In this document: piece by piece, positions 11,079 through 21,700 of the stretch
How positions within the stretch are numbered: the first letter of the stretch is position 1
Layout: every line of letters starts with the position of its first letter
Source of the DNA: an uncultured Alphaproteobacteria bacterium
GTDB lineage: Bacteria; Pseudomonadota; Alphaproteobacteria; Rhodobacterales; Rhodobacteraceae
Direction of reading: 5' to 3'
DNA length: 64,000 nt
NCBI GenBank assembly: GCA_902581005.1
Contig: CACHMT010000003.1
Location: 1-64,000, forward strand
Notes under the pieces: model-generated
Databases searched by the model: none
The model's input: the letters and a program-made list of their open reading frames with translations, nothing else
Told to the model about the DNA's origin: nothing
Position numbers and translations under genes: made by a program

Positions 11079-13655
11079 ATGACCTCAATTTTTCCTGGTG
11101 GTAATGCTTTAAACGCTGCGAATATAACCAATCAACAGCAAAATCAGTCTGCTGAACTAGTGGAAAAAATTTCCAACGGAAAGAGGCTGATAACCGGTGC
11201 AGATGATGCTGGAAATATTAATAAAGTAAATAACTTAAAAGCAAAAGTGTTAAGTACTAAAGCTGCTATTCGAAGCGTAACAGACATGATGTCTATGGCT
11301 CAAATAGCTGACCAAGGCTATAATAATATCAATAAAATGCTATTAAGGGCGAACGAACTAGCAGTACAATCCACTAATAAGATTTACAAAGATGCTGATC
11401 GAATTGCCCTCAATAATGAAATCCAAAATATCATTGATGAAATAGATAATATCGCCAATGGGATCAGCTTTAATGATACCACACTTATAAATAGTTCTAT
11501 CAAGCAAATTCACTCTGATATGGGTACGGGAAGAACAGGTGAGATATCTTTAGATTTAAGTAATATCGATACAAAACATATAGGTCTGTATTCCCAGAGC
11601 TCATTAAATTTCAGTAGTGATTTAAGCATTGATACTTTTGATGGCATAGATCAGGAAAACTTTCTGTACAATAATGTTTCAACTGATTCAAGTAGATTGA
11701 TCGACTTGGGCGATAGCCTAATTCCTTCTAGCGGAAAAGCGTTTTTCTCGGGATCACATATAGATTTATCACTTAACGACTCTAAGTTGAATAATGAAAC
11801 AATTAAACTAAGAACTATTGCTACAGCGTCTACTGCTAAAAATAGCGTGTCAGTAGTCGGCAACAAGGTGTACGTTGGGAATGGAACTACAGCCGATCAT
11901 GTAGCAACAGTAGATGGCACTTTAGATGGAACAAACGGAAAGAAACTGCGTATTAATATTGAAGAACCTTCTTTTACAAATGGTGACTTTGAATCAGCGG
12001 CTGATTTAGAAGGTTGGACTGTGGAGACTGAAAGAGTGTATTTGAATGGAAGTGACCTTATAGATGGTAAAGCTACTCCGGTTGATAACACCTATCACAA
12101 TAATAATTCTAGCAGAGGTTTAAATGACTCTGATCCACTTGCTAATGGTGGCACAATGTCAGGTGGCATTACGACAACACAAGTTAATAACGGATCGAAG
12201 GCTGTTCGCTTAACTAGCGCCAATTTAACCTCCTCTTCGGGTTACGCTACGGTTAGAGGGCCATACCTGTACAGCAATTCCTACGTTACACTGGGGACCT
12301 CAAGTTCAGTATCATTTGCTTGGCGGGCAGAAGGAGGTGGAGATGCTTATGACGTATATGCATATTTAGTAGATATAGATGATCCGAGTAAAAAAATTAC
12401 ATTACTTAATGAGCATACAAACAACACATCAGGAACCTCTCCTTGGACAACTAAGACAGTCAATATAAATGAAGAAGGAACATTTCAATTCGTTTTTGTT
12501 GCTGGTTCTTATGATGCAAGCGGGGGGAAAGCGTTAGGAGCTCAATTGTTTATCGATGATGTAGCAGTAACAAATGCAGCGAGAAAATTAAATGGTTCCG
12601 TTATTGAAAGCATCGGTTCATTGTTATACGGCGAAGTAGATGTTAATTCAAATGGCAATCTGTCCGTTGGGGCATCAGCGTCCTTAACAGAGAAAATCAT
12701 AAATACTGGACAAGATGTCAGCATATTGGGAACTCTTGGCAAAAAACAAATAAGTGTGAAAAGTGGGGATATTGCTGAGGTAATTGCTAATAAAATCAAC
12801 AAAGTGAAGGATGAAACATCTGTAGAAGCAACTTCTTCGACGCAGGCAATGTTATCTTTTGAGAATACCAGCGGAACAAATTTGAATGATACTGTTTCAT
12901 TTAATTTATATGGTATAGATGGAACGATGAGACATATTAGTTCTAAAATTAACTTTGGTTCAGCCAACCAAAACATGGACTTAGGTCCTCTTAAAGCCGA
13001 GATCAATAATTTTTCAAGCCAGACAGGTATAACGGCATATATATCTGATGACAAGCAAGCAATTATTTTTAAAACGAGGCAGGGCTTTGATATATTAATT
13101 GAGGATTTCAACTTAAAAAATGATACCAATAGCGTCTTCATGTATCTAAATGAGATGAAATCATCTGGGAAAATATCTCCATGTTCATTAAAGCTCAGCC
13201 AGAGTTCAAGTGGTGCAAGTGCTAATGACTCAGCTAGAATTGCTGGTGAAGTTATCCTTAAAAGCCATAAGCACTTCTCTCTGAATTCTACTCAAACCGA
13301 AAGCATACTTTCACTTCGTGAAAAAAATCTCGACTTTGTTTCTTTGTCCACGATAGCGGCAAGATCTTTCGAGGCCGCAAAAAGCTCTATTGATGTTATA
13401 AAGTTTTCCATGAAGTCAATAGCTGCTGAACAGAGTAAAGTTGGTGGACTTGCAAATCAGCTTCAAGAAACAGTGCGTAATCTGAGCCACATGAAGTCTC
13501 TGGATAAAATTTCCATTGGTAAAATAGAAGATGTCGACGTTCCCAAAACAGTTGTCTCCTTACAGAAAGCAAACTATATTCAAAGTATTGCGACTGCGAT
13601 GGTTAACAGAGTTAAATCAACAATGGAAGCTGTCCTTCAAATACTAGATCGATAA
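11079..13655 (+). CDS. Flagellin, 858 aa, with large central insertion including a lectin/CBM-like domain
   Basis: N-terminal flagellin D0/D1 (NQQQNQSAELVEKISNGKRLITGADDAG...RANELAVQSTN...FNDTTLIN), C-terminal D0/D1 (FEAAKSSIDVIKFSMKSIAAEQSKVGGLANQLQ...ANYIQSIATAMVNRVKSTMEAVLQILDR), Flagellin_IN-like segment, and a beta-rich insert (NGDFESAADLEGW...FVFVAGSYDASGGKALGAQLFIDDVAV). Confidence 0.88.
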   Translation: MTSIFPGGNALNAANITNQQQNQSAELVEKISNGKRLITGADDAGNINKVNNLKAKVLSTKAAIRSVTDMMSMAQIADQGYNNINKMLLRANELAVQSTNKIYKDADRIALNNEIQNIIDEIDNIANGISFNDTTLINSSIKQIHSDMGTGRTGEISLDLSNIDTKHIGLYSQSSLNFSSDLSIDTFDGIDQENFLYNNVSTDSSRLIDLGDSLIPSSGKAFFSGSHIDLSLNDSKLNNETIKLRTIATASTAKNSVSVVGNKVYVGNGTTADHVATVDGTLDGTNGKKLRINIEEPSFTNGDFESAADLEGWTVETERVYLNGSDLIDGKATPVDNTYHNNNSSRGLNDSDPLANGGTMSGGITTTQVNNGSKAVRLTSANLTSSSGYATVRGPYLYSNSYVTLGTSSSVSFAWRAEGGGDAYDVYAYLVDIDDPSKKITLLNEHTNNTSGTSPWTTKTVNINEEGTFQFVFVAGSYDASGGKALGAQLFIDDVAVTNAARKLNGSVIESIGSLLYGEVDVNSNGNLSVGASASLTEKIINTGQDVSILGTLGKKQISVKSGDIAEVIANKINKVKDETSVEATSSTQAMLSFENTSGTNLNDTVSFNLYGIDGTMRHISSKINFGSANQNMDLGPLKAEINNFSSQTGITAYISDDKQAIIFKTRQGFDILIEDFNLKNDTNSVFMYLNEMKSSGKISPCSLKLSQSSSGASANDSARIAGEVILKSHKHFSLNSTQTESILSLREKNLDFVSLSTIAARSFEAAKSSIDVIKFSMKSIAAEQSKVGGLANQLQETVRNLSHMKSLDKISIGKIEDVDVPKTVVSLQKANYIQSIATAMVNRVKSTMEAVLQILDR

Positions 13656-13679
13656 CAACTTTTACGCTAAGGATAATAC

Positions 13680-14342
13680 ATGTTTTATACAACTCAGGCA
13701 AACGATCATGGGTTCCCACACGACCCTTTCAAAGCAATAGTAACACCGAGGCCTATCGGTTGGATTGGATCAATTGATAAAGACGGAGTTGCCAATCTAG
13801 CGCCACATAGTTACTTTAATGCAATTTCAGATAACCCCTATTTTGTTATTTTTGGCTCTATCACTTATAAAGATACCGTACGTAATATTGAAGACACAGG
13901 TGACTTCACCTGCTCTCTAGTTTCTGAAGACATGTTTGATGCTATGAACTCTTCATCAGTTCCAGTTGAACCGAAAGTAGATGAATTTAATTTAGCCGGG
14001 ATTAAAAAGCAAGAAAGTAATTTGGTAAAATCGCCTTTTGTAAGTGGTTGCTGTGCTGCTTTAGAGTGCAAACTATGGAAAACTATTGATATTCCTGGGA
14101 CTGATCGATCTAACTTGACAGGCAATTATTCAATAATTGGCGAAGTAGTAGGGATCCATATCAATGACGAATACATTGAAAATGGTATGTTCAATACCAA
14201 GAAAGCAAGACCTGTTGCAAGATTAGGCTATATGGACTACGGAGTTGTAGGTGAAGAAAATATTTTCTCTAAAAATAGACCAAAAATTAACTCTGAAGGT
14301 AAATTGGAACAGGTTGGTAATTGGGATGGCGTGTATCGCTGA
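13680..14342 (+). CDS. Flavin reductase-like / FMN-binding split-barrel protein
   Basis: DPFKAIVTPRPIGWIGSIDKDGVANLAPHSYFNAISDNPYFVIFGS. Confidence 0.85.
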   Translation: MFYTTQANDHGFPHDPFKAIVTPRPIGWIGSIDKDGVANLAPHSYFNAISDNPYFVIFGSITYKDTVRNIEDTGDFTCSLVSEDMFDAMNSSSVPVEPKVDEFNLAGIKKQESNLVKSPFVSGCCAALECKLWKTIDIPGTDRSNLTGNYSIIGEVVGIHINDEYIENGMFNTKKARPVARLGYMDYGVVGEENIFSKNRPKINSEGKLEQVGNWDGVYR

Positions 14343-14344
14343 AA

Positions 14345-15265
14345 TTATTCTATTTCCGGGAAATGCTCTAGAAATTCGTTCCATTCTCTTTTTGACATTC
14401 CGGAATTTTCAAAGGCTATCTTCTCACCTTTCAATTTTGTTTTAAGGCACTCGACCGCCTGACTTGATAAATGGATCGAATTCAATTGATAGTCCAAAAA
14501 CGCTTGGAATGCTTTAGGAACCCATTTTTGTACTATCTCACCGATTGTTTCTGCGTATACTCTTATCTCATATTGAGCATGTTTATCTGCTCTGAGCCGC
14601 AAAAAGTTAAATAAATTGTGTAGGTCTGTTTTCCAGTACCACTGAGTATAAATATTTGTTGGCAAATTCATTCTGGCTAATTCTCTTGCTAAACCAGGTT
14701 TCCCATCAGAGGAAAGTAATCGTTCATAATTTGCATAACTTCGGTCACTGTCATTTTTTAAAATCTCTAGAACTCGCTGTGCTTCTTCTGCTTCTAATAC
14801 TTCTCCCCTACCCTGGTTATTAATCTTCGATTGAGCAGCTAAATTACTAGGGTCAGGGATATAAAACTCTTTATCAAGAATAGAATACCGAGCTGAGTAC
14901 TCATTAACGTTAGCTGTCCTATGTCTAATCCACTGCCTTGCTACGAATACAGGTAGTTTTATATGAAATTTTATTTCACACATTTCAAATGGCGTAGAGT
15001 GCCAGTGTCGCATTAAATAACGAATTAAGGAATTATCGTCTTGAGCTTTCTTAGTGCCCGCACCATATGAAACCCGTGCTGCTTGAACAATTGCGTCATC
15101 ATCCCCCATATAGTCTATTACCCTTACAAGGCCATGATCCAAAATAGGAAAGATTTTGAAGAGGCTATTTTCGAGGCCTTCTATAGTGGCTCTTTTAGTA
15201 GTGAAAGATTTTTTTCTTTCTTCCTCTACTGACTTCTTATCTTTTTCAGATATTGTCATTTGCAC
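14345..15265 (-). CDS. thyX: FAD-dependent thymidylate synthase ThyX
   Basis: ThyX motif [49 protein letters not shown]. Confidence 0.96.
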   Translation of the reverse strand: MQMTISEKDKKSVEEERKKSFTTKRATIEGLENSLFKIFPILDHGLVRVIDYMGDDDAIVQAARVSYGAGTKKAQDDNSLIRYLMRHWHSTPFEMCEIKFHIKLPVFVARQWIRHRTANVNEYSARYSILDKEFYIPDPSNLAAQSKINNQGRGEVLEAEEAQRVLEILKNDSDRSYANYERLLSSDGKPGLARELARMNLPTNIYTQWYWKTDLHNLFNFLRLRADKHAQYEIRVYAETIGEIVQKWVPKAFQAFLDYQLNSIHLSSQAVECLKTKLKGEKIAFENSGMSKREWNEFLEHFPEIE

Positions 15266-15316
15266 GCTTTCTCATAAAATATACTCTTAATTAGTTTTAA
15301 CAAGGATAGGAATAGA

Positions 15317-15745
15317 ATGGCAATCAAATATTTGCATACAATGGTAAGGGTAAGAGATATTGACACATCGCTAAACTTTTATTGCAACCTGCTTGGGCTA
15401 AATGAAGTCCGCAGAAAGGAATATGAACAAGGCAAATTTACACTAATTTTTCTTGCACCACCTAATCAACCCGATGCAATGATTGAGTTAACATATAATT
15501 GGGATAGCTCAGAAACATATACAGAGGGACGAAATTTTGGCCACTTAGCTTTTGAGGTTGATGATATTTATCAAAGCTGTCAGTATTTGCTAGATAATGG
15601 TGTAAGTATAAATAGACCACCAAGAGACGGGCGTATGGCTTTTGTTAGATCACCAGATAATATCTCTATAGAACTTTTGCAAAAGGGTGAACCCAAAGAA
15701 ATCCAATCTCCTTGGGATACAATGGAAAATATTGGTTACTGGTAG
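15317..15745 (+). CDS. gloA: Lactoylglutathione lyase (glyoxalase I)
   Basis: LHTMVRVRDIDTSLNFYCNLLGL...MIELTYNW...GHLAFEVDDIY...FVRSPDNISIELLQ. Confidence 0.93.
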   Translation: MAIKYLHTMVRVRDIDTSLNFYCNLLGLNEVRRKEYEQGKFTLIFLAPPNQPDAMIELTYNWDSSETYTEGRNFGHLAFEVDDIYQSCQYLLDNGVSINRPPRDGRMAFVRSPDNISIELLQKGEPKEIQSPWDTMENIGYW

Positions 15746-15789
15746 TTGATAATTTTCGAGAATTATAGCATAATATCGTCGTCTTTTCG

Positions 15790-16075
15790 ACTATGGTAAT
15801 AAACGCGCATGTAATAAACGGATCGGACCCGGGGGCGGTACCCGGCGGCTCCACCAAAAAATTTCAGGGGGCCGAAATAGGATCGACGGACGTCTAAAGA
15901 TGTTTGCTTTTACTCGGCGGGACGCCACCGTTATCGGCACAAATTGTATAATTGCAAATGACGATTATGCTCCGGTTGCAGTTGCAGCGTAAGCAGTAAC
16001 GAATACCGAAACTTAACTCCAATCTGTTTGCACAGATTGGCGGGGTTTGTAGGCACCTGGCAACAGAAGCCTACG
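15790..16075 (+). ncRNA. ssrA: Circularly permuted two-piece tmRNA (acceptor piece upstream, intervening segment, coding piece downstream)
   Basis: Acceptor piece ends at 15856 with T-arm CCGGG-GGCGGTA-CCCGG then CGGCTCC-A-CCA; coding piece starts GGGGCCG at 15868-15874, pairing 7/7 with CGGCTCC including G3.U70; tag ORF 15954-15992 GCA AAT GAC GAT TAT GCT CCG GTT GCA GTT GCA GCG TAA = ANDDYAPVAVAA*; outer ends approximate. Confidence 0.92.
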
Positions 16076-16099
16076 CTACCGCGACAAGGGGATTGCTTA

Positions 16100-16570
16100 A
16101 TGGCGGATATGAATTATAAAGTGCTTATAGAAAAAGCTATGTTGAATATGGTAAGGGATATTTTAAAAAAAATATCAAAAGATGGCTTGCCAAAAAACCA
16201 CCATTTCTTGATAACCTTTTTTTCAAACTCGAAAGGTGTAATTATTCCTGATTGGATGAAAGAAAAGTATCCAGATAAGATGACGATTATTATTAGAAAT
16301 TGGTTTGAAAACCTTAATGTGACCGACAAGAAATTTGAAATATCACTCAATTTTAATAACAATGTGGAAAGGTTAACTATTCCTTTCAATAGCCTTGAAT
16401 TATTTGCGGATCCATCAGTTGATTTTGCTATAAGTTTTAATCAAGTTAATAGTATGCCAACTAGCGAAGCCGAAGGTGATAACGAACCTAACAAACAAAC
16501 TGCTTCAAAAAAAGATGAGTTGAGTAAAAAAAACGAAAATGTAATTAATTTAAAAAATTTCAAAAAATAA
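16100..16570 (+). CDS. sspB: SspB, ClpXP adaptor (alphaproteobacterial type)
   Basis: MADMNYKVLIEKAMLNMVRDILKKISKDGLPKNHHFLITFFSNSKGVIIPDWMKEKYPDKMTIIIRNWFENL; start ATG at 16100 because the longer ORF (from 16028) runs into the tmRNA; AAGGGG upstream; next to fumC. Confidence 0.82.
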   Translation: MADMNYKVLIEKAMLNMVRDILKKISKDGLPKNHHFLITFFSNSKGVIIPDWMKEKYPDKMTIIIRNWFENLNVTDKKFEISLNFNNNVERLTIPFNSLELFADPSVDFAISFNQVNSMPTSEAEGDNEPNKQTASKKDELSKKNENVINLKNFKK

Positions 16571-16590
16571 TTGAATAATGGGAGAAACAA

Positions 16591-17973
16591 ATGAGACCAA
16601 CACGAGTAGAATCTGATAGTTTTGGGCAACTAGAGGTACCTACTGATAAATTTTGGGGTGCTCAGACACAAAGATCACTAAAAAACTTTGCAATAGGATA
16701 TGAAAAGCAACCCTACCCGTTAATTATGGCAATGATAGCAATCAAACAAGCTGCAGCAAAAGTCAATATGGCTGAGGGGAAATTGGATAAAAAATTAGGC
16801 TCTGCAATTATAAAAGCTTGCAAAAAATTACGTGAAGGAGGTTTTGAAGATAACTTTCCTCTCTCAGTTTGGCAGACCGGCTCTGGTACACAGACAAACA
16901 TGAACGTAAACGAGGTGATTGCGAACTTAGCAATAAAGGATTTAGGAGGTCAGGTAGGCTCAAAACACCCAATACACCCAAATGATCATGTCAATATGTC
17001 TCAAAGTTCAAATGATACCTTTCCTTCAGCAATTCACGTCGCAATAGCTACGGAATTTTTGGAGCATACTCTACCAAAAATGACTTTTTTACATAAATGC
17101 CTAAAAGAAAAACAAAATAAATTCCAGAAAATTATAAAAATTGGTAGGACTCATACTCAAGATGCCACACCACTAACACTTGGACAGGAATTTAGCGGTT
17201 ATACATTCCAAATTCAGCAAGCTATGAAACGCTTAAATCATTCATTAAAGGATATATTGTTTTTAGCTCAAGGCGGAACGGCGGTTGGAACTGGAATAAA
17301 TGCCTCGAAAACTTTTCCAAAGAGCGTAATTCGGGAAATTTCTAAAATAACAAGAATAGATTTTAAGACGGCTTCTAATAAATTTGAGGCATTAGCTGCA
17401 AATGACCCTATAGTCGAATTTTCCGGTTCCTTGAAAACCGCTGCCTCAAGCCTCTTTAAGATTGCCAACGATATTAGGTTTCTAGGTTCCGGCCCTAGAT
17501 GTGGTCTCGGTGAACTAAGCCTCCCCGAGAATGAACCAGGTAGTTCTATAATGCCAGGGAAGGTAAATCCAACTCAAGCCGAAGCCACAACTATGGTCTG
17601 CATCCAGATAATGGGTAATGATGCCGCAATAGGGTTTGCTGGAAGCCAGGGGCACTTTGAGTTAAATGTTTATAAACCGCTATTGAGTTATAATACACTT
17701 CAATCACTTCAATTACTTGGTGATGCATGTTATTCTTTTGCAAAAAATTGTGTAAACGGGTTAAAAGCAAATGAGGTTCAAATTAAAAAGCACCTTGATA
17801 ATAGTTTAATGCTCGTAACCGCTTTGGCACCAAAAATCGGTTATGACAATGCAACCAAAATTGCAAAAAATGCACATAAAAATAATACAACTCTCAGAAC
17901 CGAGGCTATTAAATCAGGATTAATTGATGACAAGGAATTTACTAAAATTGTAAATCCCAAAAATATGATTTAG
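16591..17973 (+). CDS. fumC: Class II fumarate hydratase
   Basis: [42 protein letters not shown]. Confidence 0.97.
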   Translation: MRPTRVESDSFGQLEVPTDKFWGAQTQRSLKNFAIGYEKQPYPLIMAMIAIKQAAAKVNMAEGKLDKKLGSAIIKACKKLREGGFEDNFPLSVWQTGSGTQTNMNVNEVIANLAIKDLGGQVGSKHPIHPNDHVNMSQSSNDTFPSAIHVAIATEFLEHTLPKMTFLHKCLKEKQNKFQKIIKIGRTHTQDATPLTLGQEFSGYTFQIQQAMKRLNHSLKDILFLAQGGTAVGTGINASKTFPKSVIREISKITRIDFKTASNKFEALAANDPIVEFSGSLKTAASSLFKIANDIRFLGSGPRCGLGELSLPENEPGSSIMPGKVNPTQAEATTMVCIQIMGNDAAIGFAGSQGHFELNVYKPLLSYNTLQSLQLLGDACYSFAKNCVNGLKANEVQIKKHLDNSLMLVTALAPKIGYDNATKIAKNAHKNNTTLRTEAIKSGLIDDKEFTKIVNPKNMI

Positions 17974-17978
17974 TAACG

Positions 17979-18737
17979 CTAGCCGAACACACTCAGAAAA
18001 GGTAGGTACTCTAAAATAAAAAAACCAATCACCTGAAAAGATCCACTTAAAAATAGAAGACCAATAATTATCAAGAACCCGCCAGTGACCCGCTCGATAT
18101 ATAAAGAGTACTGGGAAATAAATCTTGTGATAAATACTCCCCTAATCAAAAGATAGGCTACACCTATAAATGGAAGGCTAAGTCCCAAGGAGTAAAATAT
18201 CATTAAAACTAAACCTCTTAAAACAGATGTATCTTGTGCTATTATGGCCAATATTGAGCCAAGTATTGGTCCTATGCATGGGGTCCACCCAAATGCAAAA
18301 GTTAACCCTAAAAAAAATGGTGGTAGTAAATTTCCTCTCTGCTTAATATCAATGTTAAGCCGAAATTCTTTTTGCAAAAAAGTTACTCTTAGTAGTCCGA
18401 TAAAGTGTAGCCCAAATACTATGATTAAAATTCCTGAACCAACTCTTAATTCATTTTGATAAAGAATAAATATTGATGCCATCGAATTGGCGGCTAAGCC
18501 CAAAAGAATAAAGACAACTGAAAGACCAATTGAAAAGCTAATGGCGCTTAGCAAGACACCTTTTTTAATAGTCTCATTATTATTTTTTATTTCACTAACG
18601 GTTGTCCCAGCCATATATGCCAAATATGGAGGGAGTATGGGCAAAACACAAGGCGATAGAAAACTCAGTATACCTGCAAATAAACAAAGTATCGCGCTAA
18701 AAATAATTGACGAAGAAAATAAATCTATTCCGAACAT
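17979..18737 (-). CDS. ccdA: Cytochrome c biogenesis protein CcdA
   Basis: FLSPCVLPILPPYLAYMAG and GWTPCIGPILGSI motifs in a multi-TM protein. Confidence 0.92.
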   Translation of the reverse strand: MFGIDLFSSSIIFSAILCLFAGILSFLSPCVLPILPPYLAYMAGTTVSEIKNNNETIKKGVLLSAISFSIGLSVVFILLGLAANSMASIFILYQNELRVGSGILIIVFGLHFIGLLRVTFLQKEFRLNIDIKQRGNLLPPFFLGLTFAFGWTPCIGPILGSILAIIAQDTSVLRGLVLMIFYSLGLSLPFIGVAYLLIRGVFITRFISQYSLYIERVTGGFLIIIGLLFLSGSFQVIGFFILEYLPFLSVFG

Positions 18738-18772
18738 ACGCCTTTATATAGTATGGTTAGAACGAATTCCAG

Positions 18773-21700
18773 TTATTCAGCTGCTGAAAGCTTTTGATCG
18801 GAGTGATTACCAGAGATGATCGCCTTAAGGTTTGATCTAATCTTATCGGATTTATCTATAGCCTGCTCTTTAACATGACCGAAGCCTCTTATTTGTAACG
18901 GTAAAAGAGCCAGGTTGATACAAGCATCGTGATTATTTTCATTATAATATTCTATTATATAATCAACATCTCTTTCGTATTGACTGATTAATTTTCTCTC
19001 TGTCAAACGTTCTTTTGTAAAATGGAAAGGGTCTAGCCAAGTACCACGTAAGTATTTACCTTTTGCTAATAGCTTCATTAATGTAAACATCCAAGGACCA
19101 AACTCCTTTTTTATAAGATGTCCATTCTTGTCCCTTTTGGAAAACAGTGGAGGTGCCAAATTAAATCTCAGTTGTTTATATCCTGAGAAACTATTTTTAA
19201 CTTGGTTTTCCAAATATTCGGTATGTAGTCTAGCAACTTCATACTCGTCTTTATACGCAATTAGCTTATAGTAACCGCGAGCAACAGAAGAGCCTAAGTT
19301 TTCATTTAAGTCTTTTGCTTTATTACAAAGCTGCTCATATTTTTTTGCCAGTTTTTTACTTTGATAACCTTCAAGCCTTTTGGATCTGTACGCCAGTATT
19401 GACTCAAAATTATAATTTACCTCGTTAATATCCTCCACTTTTGCTTCCTGGAAAAAATTCGGCTGATATACATAATATCTCCCCAATTCAAAAGCTAATA
19501 GGTTTCCATCCACAGCAGCTCCATTCAACCTAATAGCCTCTAATAAACTTTCTCTCTTTAGCGGCAACAACTTGGATTGGTACGCCATTCCTAGTAGTAC
19601 AGTGTTTGAAAATATAGTGTCTCCTAAATACTTTGATGAAATTCTATTTGCATCAATATATTGTACGCTATCAGGACCCACTTTAGCATTAAGGGCTAAT
19701 TTCATCCCATCTGATGGCAAAGCAAACTCAGTGTCACGAGTAAATTCACCTGTAATTGCTTCCATTTCATTACAGACAACTTTTGATCTATCTCGCCTTA
19801 AAAGGGACAGTGTTTTATCACCAGCTGTCACTAAAAGATCACCACCAATCAAAGTGTGCGCTTCACCTGATGCTACTCTGACAACACTAATATCCTCCGG
19901 GCTTTCTGCTATTCTACAATGAATATGAACTGCTCCACCTTTCTGTGCAAGACCAGCCATTTCCATCACTCCAGCTCCTTTCCCCTCTATATGTGATGCC
20001 ATCCCTAACAATGCCCCTATAGTAACAACTCCAGTACCTCCAATCCCTGTTACCACGATGTTGTATGTTTTATCAATGCTAGGAACTGTTACATCGGGAA
20101 TGTCGGGTATTTTCAACTGTTCAGTGGAACTTTTCTTTATCTCAGCCCCAATTACTGACACAAAACTTGGGCAGAAGCCATTAACACAAGAAAAGTCTTT
20201 GTTACAGGAGCTCTGGTCAATTTTTCGTTTTCTACCGAGCTCTGTTTCCTCGGGAAGGATTGAAACACAATTGGATTTAATACCACAATCTCCACAGCCT
20301 TCACAAACTTCAGAGTTTATAAAAATTCTTTTGTTTGGATCCGGGAACAAGCCTTTTTTTCTACGGCGCCTTTTTTCAGCGGCACAGGTTTGAATGTAAA
20401 CAATTGCTGTTACACCCAAGGTTGACGCTAGTTCCTCTTGTATTCGCATAAGTTCCGATCGAGGTACCATTTCGCAGAGGTTTCGATAGTCATTAAGATC
20501 AAACTCTTCCTTTTCATCAAATACTCCTACTACTCGTTTTACACCTGCAGCATTTAACTCCTTTATTATTTCATCTGCGCTAAGATCTCCTTCATGCGAC
20601 TGTCCTCCAGTCATTGCAACGGCATCATTAAATAATATTTTGTAGGTTATATTAGCATTTGAGGCCACAGCAGCTCTGATGGCCAAAAGCCCAGAATGGT
20701 TGTAGGTCCCGTCTCCAAGATTTTGAAACACGTGGTTTCTATTTGAAAAGGGTGCCTGTCCTATCCAATTAATGCCTTCTCCACCCATATGCGTTGGACC
20801 GTCCGTCGCTCTATCCATCCATATAGCCATTGTATGGCATCCAATTCCGGCGTAAGCAATTGAGCCTTCAGGAATTTTTGTTGAACTATTGTGAGGACAG
20901 CCTGAACAAAAGTACGGTATCCTGTCAGGTGCGGGTGTATTGGCCTCACTTCTTGAGCCTATTGACATTGAATTCAGTGCATTTTCAAGCTTCTCTGATT
21001 TCGATGATCCAATTAATTTATTAGCTATAGCTTTCCCAACGATAATGGGGTCTAAGACACCATTCGAGGGAAGTAATAACTCTCCATTATCATCATGCTT
21101 CCCAATAATTTTTGGACTATTCACCATCCCATAAAGAGCTTCTTTAACTTGGCTCTCTATAAGACCTCGCTTTTCTTCAACGATTAAAATCTTATCAAGT
21201 CCGTCAGCCCAATCTTTCACAAAACTGTCATCAATCGGCCAAACCATTCCTAATTTCAAAGTCGTTAGTTTATATTTTTCTGCTTCCTCTCTATCTATGC
21301 CTAGGAGGCTTAGGGCATGGACTGTGTCTAGCCAACTTTTTCCAGCTGAAATTATTCCTATTTTCTTTTCGGTAGGTGAATAGTCAACTTTATCTAGCTT
21401 ATTGGCTCTTGCAAAAATCTTTGCTGCTCTAAGTTTTTTGTTATGCAAACGATCTTCTCTAGCTGGAGGTGTATCGCCCAATCTTATATTCAGCTCTTCG
21501 TGGTCTTTATCTTGAGGGTCAACTATCTTTATTCTGTCATATGCAGCATCAACAACTTCTGTGACTTCTATTGTGTCTTTCAAACATTTTATGCCTACCC
21601 AAAGACCAGAGTATCTACTGAGAGCCCACCCCTTAATACCAAAATCCAAAATATCTTGAACGCCAGCTGGTGAAAGAATAGGCATCATTGCATCTACAAG

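Noticed and set aside
12542-13141. 199-aa ORF antisense to the flagellin gene
   Set aside because: Long antisense frame opposite a clear flagellin CDS; no domain and composition expected of a shadow ORF.
15666-15857. 63-aa reverse ORF MVEPPGTAPGSDPFITCAF...
   Set aside because: Antisense to the tmRNA acceptor piece: its N-terminus is the complement of CCCGGGGGCGGTACCCGGCGGCTCCACC. Spurious ORF.
16028-16099. N-terminal extension of the 180-aa ORF (MHRLAGFVGTWQQKPTLPRQGDCL)
   Set aside because: This is tmRNA sequence read in frame; SspB is taken to start at ATG 16100.
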